From JBKPNJ01 sp963695705 (GTDB lineage Bacteria > Actinomycetota > Actinomycetes > Propionibacteriales > Nocardioidaceae): a stretch of DNA of 64,000 bases. Each line of letters begins with the position of its first letter. The first letter of the stretch is position 1. The DNA lies in assembly GCA_963695705.1 (NCBI GenBank), contig CAVOHB010000004.1, forward strand, positions 589,519 through 653,518. Direction: 5' to 3'. The notes under the pieces were generated by a model that saw nothing but the letters and a program-made list of their open reading frames with translations, did not search any database and had not been told where the DNA came from. The position numbers and the translations under genes were made by a program. Of the stretch, positions 54,857 through 62,781 are shown one piece after another.

Positions 54857-55192
54857 ATGAACGACAGGCGTCACGACCGCCGTGTCGAGCAGGCACTGGC
54901 AGACATTCAAGCTGGCCACGTCTCAGGGCTCGAGGATCTGTACGACCTCCTTCTCCCCTCGGTGTACGCGCTGTGCCAACTCGTCACCCCCGACCAAACA
55001 GCCGCCGAGCACGCCACAGTCGAAGCGTTCACGCAAGTCTGGTCCGGTGCCAACGCTCGTCCCGCCGACACCACGGGCACAACATGGGTACTCAATGTCG
55101 CCTGCCGCTGCGCCCGGCACACCCGGGAGATGGAAAACCGCGGTCTCGCCAGCACAAAGGGCGCAGCGGGGCACCCCCAGCACGCTGTTTGA
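54857..55192 (+). CDS. Sigma-70 region-2-like protein lacking region 4
   Basis: 111 residues. GLEDLYDLLLPSVYALCQLV, then DQTAAEHATVEAFTQVW and WVLNVACRCARHTRE align with region 2 of ECF sigma factors (core-binding and -10 recognition). The protein stops shortly after, without the region 4 HTH. A frameshift or a true one-domain sigma-like protein are both possible; reading on in the other frames I found no region 4. Confidence 0.6.
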   Translation: MNDRRHDRRVEQALADIQAGHVSGLEDLYDLLLPSVYALCQLVTPDQTAAEHATVEAFTQVWSGANARPADTTGTTWVLNVACRCARHTREMENRGLASTKGAAGHPQHAV

Positions 55193-55405
55193 CGCGGCAC
55201 CGTCCGATCGTCGCGGGCCGTTGCGCGCCACACTGGCGGTCGAGAGCAGGTGAAGTGATTCGTGGCGACGCGTAGTCACACGATTGGCGCGACGGACAAC
55301 GAGGAAAGTGGTGACATCGTCCCGACCTCGGGCTGTCCTTCGGTTAAGCCGCTTCCGCCACAGCGCGCCCATATCGTCCCTACACTCAAGGCCCTAGGGA
55401 GAACC

Positions 55406-55843
55406 TTGAAGCGCATTGTCATGGCGGGCGTGCTCTGCAGCCTCATCGCGGTCACCGGATGCGAAGGCGGCTCGCAAACGGCTGCACCGACATCGCGCCC
55501 AAGCCCAACGACGACTGCTGCGGCCGACACGAGCACGGCTTCGCCGGCCGAGCCTGGAACTGTGTCGATCAGACAGACATGCCGGGCCGTCGGAGCGGCG
55601 ATCGTCGAGAGTACGTCAGTGTTCGGCTACCCCAAGTCGCACGTGTTCCCTGATCGTCTGGACAGGCTGGCCGAACCGGCTGACCCTCGTATCGCCGCCG
55701 ACGTGCGCGCGTATTCGTCCGTCGCGACAGCGTTTCTCCTCACCGATCCGTCGAACCGGGCCGAATCAGCTGGACTCATCGATGCCGCGTTCCTGAGAAT
55801 CAACAGCGCATGCATGGGCCAAGCGGGCGTTTCTCTGCGCTGA
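55406..55843 (+). CDS. Small putative lipoprotein
   Basis: 145 residues from TTG 55406, which follows AGGGAGA at good spacing (ATG 55421 is the alternative). Signal KRIVMAGVLCSLIAVTGC ends in a lipobox Cys, then a Ser/Thr/Pro linker (TSRPSPTTTAAADTSTAS) leads to a helical domain with two Cys. No family recognised. It is convergent with the GGDEF-EAL gene. Confidence 0.65.
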   Translation: MKRIVMAGVLCSLIAVTGCEGGSQTAAPTSRPSPTTTAAADTSTASPAEPGTVSIRQTCRAVGAAIVESTSVFGYPKSHVFPDRLDRLAEPADPRIAADVRAYSSVATAFLLTDPSNRAESAGLIDAAFLRINSACMGQAGVSLR

Positions 55844-55918
55844 CGTCTCATCGAGCAGGTGGCCTGCGGGCGGTCGAGAGAAACAAGAGCACGAGAAACA
55901 ACGCGAAACGATTGGTTC

Positions 55919-57784
55919 CTACATCGTCGCCTGACCGCCTTGCGGCAGGTGTATTGGCGTGGTTGTGGCCGGCTGCAAGATGTCCTGCTCGAGCCGGTCG
56001 GAGAGCAGGGGATGACTGATGAAAAAGCCTTGGGCCCGATCGACGCCGAGGTCGACAACCTCGTTGAGCTGGGATTGGGTTTCGACACCCTCGGCGACGA
56101 CGGTCAGGTCTAGCACGTGGCTGAGGTCGACGATCGCGCCGACGATAGCGCGAGTGGCCGGTTCATCGGTGAGATCGCCGATGAAGCTGCGGTCGATCTT
56201 CACGGCGTCGAACGGGGAACGGCGTAGGTAGTTCAATGAGGAGTAGCCGGTGCCGAAGTCGTCCATGATCAGGCCCACGCCGAGCCCGTTCACCTCCCTG
56301 AGCGCGGACATTGCCCGGGGCGCGTCCTCGAAGAAGACGCTCTCGGCCACCTCCAGGAAGACCATAGAGGGTTCGGTGTCGGTGTCTGCCAGCGTCTGCG
56401 CCACCGTCTCGGCGAACGCCGGACCCACGACCTGGTGGGCTGAGACATTGACCGAAACTTGCGATATGGCCTCGCCGTACAATCGCCGCCAGGCCTTGAG
56501 GTCACGACAAGCCTGGCCGAGCACCCATTCACCGATGGGAAGGATCATCCCGGTGGCTTCGGCAATCGGGAGGATCACTTCGGGGCTGAGCCACCCGCGA
56601 TCCGGGTGGTGCCACCTCAGCAGGGCCTCGACACCGAGCATGTCTCCGCTCGGCGCCACGATGATCGGCTGATAGGCGAGTTGGAAGTGCTGGTTGATTA
56701 TCGCTGCGTGCATGTCCCGCTCGAGCCGCTTGCGCAGCTCGGTCTCGAGCCTGGTTGCTTGGTCGATGACCTGATGCTGGCCGCCCCCGTTCACCTTGGC
56801 TTGGTACATCGCAAGATCCGCGTCGCGCAGCAGCGTGTCAGGGATGTCCACCCCGGGACCCGAGAAGGCCAGTCCAACACTGGCCGTCATCGCCAGAACG
56901 TGACCGTCTACATCGAACGGCTCGGCCAGGCTCGTGGCGATCCGCCCGGCCACCAGCTCCGCCGCTGATGAGGTGTCCAGGTCCTCGCACAGGATGACGA
57001 ACTCATCCCCGGCCAGCCGGGCCAGTGTGTCTCCGGACCGCAGCACTCGGGCCAAACGGGTGGCAACGGCGATGAGCAGCTCGTCACCTAGGTGATGACC
57101 ATACTGGTCGTTCACGAGCTTGAAGCCGTCCAGATCGACGAAGAGCACCGCCGCCATCCGCCTGGAACGCCGGGCTCTGGCCACCGCACGGTCTAGTAGC
57201 TCGTGCAGCAGCACGCGGTTGGGCAGGCCGGTGAGTGGATCATGCAGGCTGCGGTGGGTGAGCTGCTCGACATTCATCGCCGTGTCGCTGCGCGCCTGGG
57301 CGTTGAACAGGTACGCCGCCGCCACGTTAGCCAGCACCTGCGCCGCTTCCATGTCCTGTGGATCCAGCTGTCCAGGTGTATCCCGGTACAGGTCTAGAGC
57401 CCCGAGACGGCGTTCGTCCATACGGAGCGGGAACGTGAAGACTGCAGCGAGCCCTTCAGATAGGGCGCGGGGGGAAAAGTTCGGGAACCCGGTGTCGATG
57501 CTCAGGTCCTGGACGGCGACGGACTCTCCACTTCCGTAAGCCTCCAGACACGGGCCCTCGTGCAGCTCATTCTGCAGTGCCTCGATCCGCTGGATGACGT
57601 CGTTCGATGCCGCGACGAAGTGCAGGTCGCGCCCGGACATGAGCATGACGCCCGCACCGGTGATCGGCAGCATGTCGACGATGCGCTGGACCAGATGATC
57701 CAGGATTCCCTGAATAGAGAAGTCCCCACCAAGAGTCTCCGCGAATTCGACCAGAATTCGCGCGAGCTTTTCGTTCCGGTCCAA
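55919..57784 (-). CDS. GAF-GGDEF-EAL cyclic-di-GMP signalling protein
   Basis: About 621 residues from TTG 57784, preceded by GAGGGGGA; a longer frame reaches 57946. GAF domain (about 1-165), diguanylate cyclase domain with motif LARLAGDEFVIL (AGDEF form, active in many enzymes), then EAL with GVEALLRW, NVSAHQ, MDDFGTGYSSL, VKIDRSFI and VVAEGVET. All EAL metal/catalytic positions appear present, so phosphodiesterase activity is likely and cyclase activity possible. The GAF domain resembles those of the two divergent ANTAR genes. Confidence 0.9.
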   Translation of the reverse strand: MDRNEKLARILVEFAETLGGDFSIQGILDHLVQRIVDMLPITGAGVMLMSGRDLHFVAASNDVIQRIEALQNELHEGPCLEAYGSGESVAVQDLSIDTGFPNFSPRALSEGLAAVFTFPLRMDERRLGALDLYRDTPGQLDPQDMEAAQVLANVAAAYLFNAQARSDTAMNVEQLTHRSLHDPLTGLPNRVLLHELLDRAVARARRSRRMAAVLFVDLDGFKLVNDQYGHHLGDELLIAVATRLARVLRSGDTLARLAGDEFVILCEDLDTSSAAELVAGRIATSLAEPFDVDGHVLAMTASVGLAFSGPGVDIPDTLLRDADLAMYQAKVNGGGQHQVIDQATRLETELRKRLERDMHAAIINQHFQLAYQPIIVAPSGDMLGVEALLRWHHPDRGWLSPEVILPIAEATGMILPIGEWVLGQACRDLKAWRRLYGEAISQVSVNVSAHQVVGPAFAETVAQTLADTDTEPSMVFLEVAESVFFEDAPRAMSALREVNGLGVGLIMDDFGTGYSSLNYLRRSPFDAVKIDRSFIGDLTDEPATRAIVGAIVDLSHVLDLTVVAEGVETQSQLNEVVDLGVDRAQGFFISHPLLSDRLEQDILQPATTTPIHLPQGGQATM

Positions 57785-58059
57785 CGCAGTCCCCCTCGCT
57801 GCGACCCCGAGCTCCAGCCCCGGGACCGGGGGGCATCCCTGTACGGCTCTTTCTATCTCATGTGACTGAAGCCACGACGGCTCAGATAGCACTGAACGGT
57901 AGCACGAGGGGATCCGCCGATCTGGACACACGGCATGCGAGAACACCCACCTCGATGGTTACGAACGAAGGCGCAGTTAAGCGTAGGTGGACATTGTCGG
58001 ACTTTCGTGCACATACTGGCCGTAGGCTTACATCGTACTCCTCGGGATTAGGCGGCGTG
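57785..58059. promoter_or_regulatory. Divergent promoter region between GGDEF-EAL and GAF-ANTAR genes
   Basis: 275 bp between the two starts, with lower GC than its surroundings (TTACGAACGAAGG, GTTAAGCGTAGG, CTTACATCGTACTCC). I see no clear pair of -35/-10 boxes, but both operons must start here. Confidence 0.4.
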
Positions 58060-58827
58060 ATGACCAGCTCTCGCACTGACGGTTCAATCGCAGAACATCG
58101 TGGTGGGAGAGTGACCGCCACCCGGACAGCGGCGATTATCACGGAGCTGATGGCTGGTGGCGGGACGGAATCCCTGCCGGAACAGTTGTGTGCTGCGTGT
58201 GTCGATGCTCTTCCGGTGAGTGGGGTTGGGTTGCTCTTCATCAACGACACCGGACCGGTGGGGATTGTGGCTGCCACCGATGGGGCCGCCCGGGAGATGG
58301 AAAACCTACAGCTGACGTTGGGCGAGGGACCCTGCGTTGAGGCGGCTCAAACCAGGCGACCGGTTTTGCAGCCGGATCTTCGACAAACAGCGGCGGTCCG
58401 GTGGCCGCACTTCGGCCCGGCTGTGATCGAAGCCGGGATCGCCGCCATCTTCGCGTTCCCGCTGCAGGTCGGGCTGGTCCGACTGGGTGTGCTGGACCTG
58501 TATCGAGACTTACCCGGGATGCTCGAGGCTCACGAGCTCGACGAGGCGCTTGCGTTCACCGAAGCGGCCACCGAGATGATGCTGCGGCTGCAGTCGAGCA
58601 GCGGTGGGGAAGGACTGCATCCCCAGCTGAGTGGCGGCGCGGCCTATAGCCCGGTCATCGCGCAGTCGACCGGCATGATCGCCGCCCAGGCGGGAGTTGG
58701 AGTCGGCGAGGCGCTGTTACTGCTGCGCGCACGTGCGTACGCCGACGACCGCCGGGTACTTGAGATCGCTCATGACGTGGTCGACGGGCAGCTGCGCTTC
58801 GCACCCGAGGAGGCATTCCATGCGTGA
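58060..58827 (+). CDS. GAF-ANTAR regulator 1
   Basis: About 255 residues. The GAF domain includes GEGPCVEAAQTRRPVLQPDL and AIFAFPLQVGLVRLGVLDLY. The C-terminus is an ANTAR RNA-binding domain, somewhat divergent (IAQSTGMIAAQAGVGVGEAL, then LLLRARAYADDRRVLEIA). ANTAR proteins act as antiterminators on hairpin RNAs. The start could be ATG 58060 or GTG 58111; the ribosome site is weak. The stop lies inside the start of regulator 2 (8-nt overlap). Confidence 0.82.
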   Translation: MTSSRTDGSIAEHRGGRVTATRTAAIITELMAGGGTESLPEQLCAACVDALPVSGVGLLFINDTGPVGIVAATDGAAREMENLQLTLGEGPCVEAAQTRRPVLQPDLRQTAAVRWPHFGPAVIEAGIAAIFAFPLQVGLVRLGVLDLYRDLPGMLEAHELDEALAFTEAATEMMLRLQSSSGGEGLHPQLSGGAAYSPVIAQSTGMIAAQAGVGVGEALLLLRARAYADDRRVLEIAHDVVDGQLRFAPEEAFHA

Positions 58828-59644
58828 TCCGCAGAATGTTCGATCCGAGACGGTCGACGGCCATCTCTTGGGTGGTGCGAGCCGGGAGGAACGGCTTGCC
58901 CGTACCTTCGTGGAACTCGCCGACGCACTGGTCACCGACTTCGACCTTCTCGACTTCCTGCATCTGCTGGCCGAGCGCAGCGTGGTTCTGCTGCCCGCCC
59001 AGGCTGCGGCTCTGACCCTTATCGATCAGCGCGGAAATCTCCGGGTCCTCGCGTCCACCAGCGAAGAAACCCGCATGCTCGAACTTTTCGAACTTCAATG
59101 TGCCCAAGGCCCAGGTATCGACAGCTTCCATACCGGTCAACAGGTCGTCAATGTTGACCTTCGGGAGGGCCACGACCGGTGGCCCCTCTTCAGCGCCGAA
59201 GCCGCTGCAGCAGGGTTTGGAGCGATGTTCGCGCTGCCCCTGCGGTTGCGTGGCACCGTCATCGGCGCGATCAACCTCTTCTGTGTCGATGAAGCAACGG
59301 TCAGCGATGATGACGTCGCTGTGGGTCAGGCGCTGGCCGACGTGGCCACGATCGGGCTACTCGCACAATTCCGACCGGAAGAGGACCATGTCATAGCGGA
59401 ACATCTTCAGGCAGCCATCAACACCCGGATCGTCATCGAACAAGCCAAAGGTGTTCTCGCCGAACGGCTCAAGATCAACATGGACCAAGGATTCATGTTG
59501 CTGCGCGGCTACGCCCGTGAGCAGACCACCAAGCTCACCGCAATCGCCGCAGGCGTCATCGACGGCTCGATTCCGGCCGAAAGGCTGAGGCTGAGCAACT
59601 CGTCCGACGATGCTATGCAGACACAAGCAACGCAGAGTCCCTAG
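58820..59644 (+). CDS. GAF-ANTAR regulator 2
   Basis: 274 residues. GAF: ERLARTFVELADALVTDFDL, GPGIDSFHTGQQVVNVDL and AMFALPLRLRGTVIGAINLF. ANTAR: VIEQAKGVLAERLKI, MLLRGYAREQTTKLTAIAAG, a canonical match. ATG 58820 follows GAGGAGG and overlaps regulator 1 by 8 nt, so the two are co-translated and may form a heteromer. Target RNAs are not identified. Confidence 0.92.
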   Translation: MRDPQNVRSETVDGHLLGGASREERLARTFVELADALVTDFDLLDFLHLLAERSVVLLPAQAAALTLIDQRGNLRVLASTSEETRMLELFELQCAQGPGIDSFHTGQQVVNVDLREGHDRWPLFSAEAAAAGFGAMFALPLRLRGTVIGAINLFCVDEATVSDDDVAVGQALADVATIGLLAQFRPEEDHVIAEHLQAAINTRIVIEQAKGVLAERLKINMDQGFMLLRGYAREQTTKLTAIAAGVIDGSIPAERLRLSNSSDDAMQTQATQSP

Positions 59645-59920
59645 CAACAGCTCAGTCCAGTGCCGTGCGAGTCGTTGCGCACGTTCTCCCTCGCGCGCCG
59701 AAAGCGCTTGAGAGCCAACAAGATCAGCCTTACAGCCGAAGCGACTGTGCGTAGCGCTTGACCGCGATTACAGATGTTTCACCTCCGCACGGCCCCGGCG
59801 TGGGCAGACTGCGACGTGCGACGTCGGTCCCGTCCGACATTGCAATTGCGGCCCCTCGCCGAAGGGATTCCTCTTTCGGTCGGCGAGCCGGCTTAGACGA
59901 CGATATGAGGTCATGCGTCC

Positions 59921-60316
59921 GTGTCGACCCGTGGTCTGCTCAGCCGACTAGGCGAACGTCGCGAGCCTGATGAACTCCATGACTGGCTGATGCTGTGCCT
60001 GAACTTCGAGGCCGGTGAACAGCGAGTCGCGATGATGGAGACGCACGAAGGCGGCCACGTGTTCGGCAAAGCGTTCCTCACCGACGTTCGGCTCATCTGC
60101 ACACGCCGCACGCCGCACGGGCTGTACGTCGCGCACAACATTCGGTACTTGGCCGACGTCGGCGATGTCGTGGCTCTCGCAGCCGAGAAGGTCATCCTCC
60201 TGGTCACCAGGCCGAACCTTGTGGACCTGGTGGTGCGAGCCAGACCACGAAATGTGTCCGCCGCCGAGTTCGAACGATTCGCGGTCCAGGTCCGCGAGGG
60301 AATAGCGGCCTGCTGA
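59921..60316 (+). CDS. Unknown conserved-looking protein
   Basis: 131 residues, alpha/beta composition: LHDWLMLCLNFEAGEQRVAM, GGHVFGKAFLTDVRLICTRR and AAEFERFAVQVREGIA. No domain recognised. GTG 59921; ribosome site weak. A hairpin (CTCGCCGA/TCGGCGAG) sits 50-80 bp upstream. A 24-residue membrane peptide gene follows after 51 bp. Confidence 0.6.
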   Translation: MSTRGLLSRLGERREPDELHDWLMLCLNFEAGEQRVAMMETHEGGHVFGKAFLTDVRLICTRRTPHGLYVAHNIRYLADVGDVVALAAEKVILLVTRPNLVDLVVRARPRNVSAAEFERFAVQVREGIAAC

Positions 60317-60367
60317 CCGATCCGTCGCCGACAGCCAGCTTCCCGCCAGATAGAAGGGAGTAATCCC

Positions 60368-60442
60368 ATGCTGTACTACCTGATCGTCATCCTTGTGGTC
60401 ATCGTGATCGTCGTCGTCGCGCTCCGGCTGATCCGGCGCTAA
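60368..60442 (+). CDS. 24-residue single-pass membrane microprotein
   Basis: ATG 60368 follows AAGGGAG at ideal spacing. The peptide begins LYYL, is a continuous run of Val/Ile/Leu for about 17 residues and ends RLIRR, giving one TM helix with a positive inside end. Size, ribosome site and composition resemble small membrane proteins that modulate partners. Too short for routine ORF calling. Confidence 0.6.
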   Translation: MLYYLIVILVVIVIVVVALRLIRR

Positions 60443-60656
60443 AACGCCGACAGTTGGGGCACGCTCCGCCACCCCATCGAAAGGTCACGACCACCGCCAG
60501 CGCTCCGTCTCAGGACCCGTGTCCGCCAGCCGCCACAGAGACTGCGCTCCGGCTTTCGGGCGTAAGGACGCGAACGCCGGCCGAGTCCTGACGACCCCTG
60601 TGGCCGACCTGTAGCGTTAGGCGTCCTGGCATTCAGCAAGTGAACGAGGAGCAACA

Positions 60657-61655
60657 GTGTCGCACCATTACTCGGGTCCCGACTTTACGTCCCCACGCGG
60701 AGATGCCCGTCTGGATCTATGCGATCTCTTCGCCTTTCCCAAGCCCGGCGACACGAGCAGGTCGGTACTCATCATGGACGCGCACCCCTCGGTGGGCGTC
60801 AACCCGCCCGGGCCAACGACCCCGGAGCCGTTCGCGCCGGAGGCGATCTACGAGCTGAAGATCGACACCGACGGGGATCACGTGGCCGACATCGCCTACC
60901 GGGTCCGGTTCTCCTCGGTGGGTGGCAACAACCAGACCGCGACCGTACGCCGCGTCACCGGACCCGACGCCGCCGGCATCGACGGAGACGGTGAGCTGGT
61001 GGTCGAGGACGCCCCCGTGTCCCTGGGATCCGACGCCCACCATCGTCGAGTCCAACGGCTACCGGTTCTTCGCAGGCTGGCGCAGCGATCCCTTCTTCTT
61101 CGACGCCGGTGGCGCGCTCAACGACATGGCGTTCACCGGCGACGACTTCTTCGCCGACAAGGACGTCTGCAGCATCGCGCTGGAGATCCCGAACGACGCC
61201 CTGGGCTCGACGCCCGGGGTCAACCTCTGGCACCGCACGCTGGTGCGCAGCAATGGCGCCGGATCGGGCTGGGTCCAGGCCGATCGTGGGGCGCGCACGC
61301 AGCAGGCGGTGTTCCTACCCCGGGGAGGAGAAGGTGGCCTATCTGGGCGGCGAGCCGGCCGACGACGGACGCTTCGTGGACGGTTTCGCGCACGCACTGC
61401 GAGCATGCGGGTGGCTACTCTCCCGAGGAGGCCCGGGAGGTTGCGGGCCACATGCTGCCCGACGTCATCCGGTACGACCACCGGGAGCCGGCGCGGTACC
61501 CGGACAACGGCCGGACGCTGACCGACGACGTTCCCGACTACTTCCTGCCGCTGCTCACCAACGGCAAGGTGACCGGCGACGGCGTCGACGCGCACACCGA
61601 CCTGCTCGACGAGTTCCCGTACCTCGGCCCACCGCACGGCAGCTACGAGGGCTGA
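60657..61655 (+). CDS. DUF4331-family protein, three frameshifts
   Basis: About 330 residues after repair. The N-terminus SHHYSGPDFTSPRGDARLDL, with DLFAFPKPGDTSRSVLIMDA, is typical of DUF4331 proteins; later parts are ESNGYRFFAGWRSDPFFFD, DVCSIALEIPND and a C-terminal DYFLPLLTNGKVTGDGV. The frame breaks at about 61025, 61315 and 61400. GTG 60657 follows GAGGAGC. The family is uncharacterised. Confidence 0.78.
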   Translation: MSHHYSGPDFTSPRGDARLDLCDLFAFPKPGDTSRSVLIMDAHPSVGVNPPGPTTPEPFAPEAIYELKIDTDGDHVADIAYRVRFSSVGGNNQTATVRRVTGPDAAGIDGDGELVVEDAPVSLGSDAHHRRVQRLPVLRRLAQRSLLLRRRWRAQRHGVHRRRLLRRQGRLQHRAGDPERRPGLDARGQPLAPHAGAQQWRRIGLGPGRSWGAHAAGGVPTPGRRRWPIWAASRPTTDASWTVSRTHCEHAGGYSPEEAREVAGHMLPDVIRYDHREPARYPDNGRTLTDDVPDYFLPLLTNGKVTGDGVDAHTDLLDEFPYLGPPHGSYEG

Positions 61656-61716
61656 GGCCCGCAGTTCCGGGCGCACCACCAGATCACCGGTGGCACGTCT
61701 GCCCGTAGCAGATCTA

Positions 61717-62385
61717 TCAACCGAGCCGGGCGTCGAAGATCGTACCGACGAACTGGTCTCCCCCGCTGTCGGAGTTCATCCCGATGAACAGCGACCCGCT
61801 GTTTGCCACGGTGCCGATGCCGGCGGAGTTGACCTTGCTGTGGCTGGACCCGTCGAGTGTCAACGTGACCCCGGTCGAGGTCTTGGAGCAGGTGATCGTG
61901 TGGGTCCTGCCGTCGGCAATGCCGCCTTTCGGGGACCACTGGATTCTGGCGACGTGCTTGGCGGAATCCTTCACCAGACACATCGCTTTGGCCACGCCCT
62001 TGACGTTGAGGACCTCGATCTTGTACTCCCCGCCGACGGTCGAGGCGAGGCCCTTGCGGAGCACGTCGTAGTCGGTGCCGGCGGCTGGAAGCGTCGTGGT
62101 GAGCTGGACGGTAAAGGAGAAATCGGCGCTGCCAGGGCTGAGCGAGTCCGAGTCGGGCACGCTCACGCCCGAGACGCCGGGACTTCCGCCGAACGTGTAG
62201 CCGTCGCCGTCGCCGGTGACGTTTCTGACCGTTCCGGTGTTTCCGTTGAGGTCGTCGAAAGCCTGCGTCGGTGACCCTGTCTCGTTGAGCGCCCAGTAGG
62301 CTCCGAAGGACGTCGCGGCTTGTACGGCCGGTGCGGAGAGCGCAACGGTGGCCCCGGCCGCTGCAAGGGCAATGACGATCTTCAT
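61717..62385 (-). CDS. Secreted LamG/concanavalin-like domain protein
   Basis: 222 residues. A signal peptide (KIVIALAAAGATVALSAPAV, cleavage near AQA/ATS) precedes a beta-sandwich with patterns GAYWALNETGS, FSFTVQLTTTLPAAG, DVLRKGLAS, HTITCSKTSTGVTLTLDG and FVGTIFDARL, as in LamG/ConA-like lectin-glucanase domains of actinobacterial secreted proteins. ATG 62385 follows GGGAGA. A carbohydrate-binding role is inferred. Confidence 0.78.
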   Translation of the reverse strand: MKIVIALAAAGATVALSAPAVQAATSFGAYWALNETGSPTQAFDDLNGNTGTVRNVTGDGDGYTFGGSPGVSGVSVPDSDSLSPGSADFSFTVQLTTTLPAAGTDYDVLRKGLASTVGGEYKIEVLNVKGVAKAMCLVKDSAKHVARIQWSPKGGIADGRTHTITCSKTSTGVTLTLDGSSHSKVNSAGIGTVANSGSLFIGMNSDSGGDQFVGTIFDARLG

Positions 62386-62781
62386 GTGTGTCTCCCTATT
62401 CCAAAATCGCGTCACCATAACCCAAGTTCGACTGGAGTGCCTACCCCCAAACTCTCGGTATTCTATAAGTGACTTACGGTGTATATTTCGCCTTGGTCGG
62501 CCACCGATTGGTGGCCGGTTGTCGGCGACCTCAGTTCCGCCGAGCCCGGGGTGGCGTCAAGCGGATGAGCAGACCGCTTGGGTAGCCGCGGGCGGTTGCC
62601 TGGAGACGTCGATCGACGACCAGGCGCCGGGTGGCAGACTCGCGCGAAGGTTTGGCGGCTGGGACCACAGGGCACCCAACCATCCAGGTTGTGTCCGCCC
62701 CCAGACGCCGGGAAACGACCTGGACCCCGGCGTTGAGCAGCCAGCGCCGGGGTCACCGGTCTCGGTGGAGAGGTGGACGAG
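62386..62781. other. Intergenic region between divergent secreted protein and GH15 gene
   Basis: About 395 bp without a credible gene. The first 100 bp are AT-richer (TCCAAAATCGCG, GTATTCTATAAGTGACTTACG), which fits promoters for the two divergent genes. ORFs on both strands here look non-coding. Confidence 0.5.
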
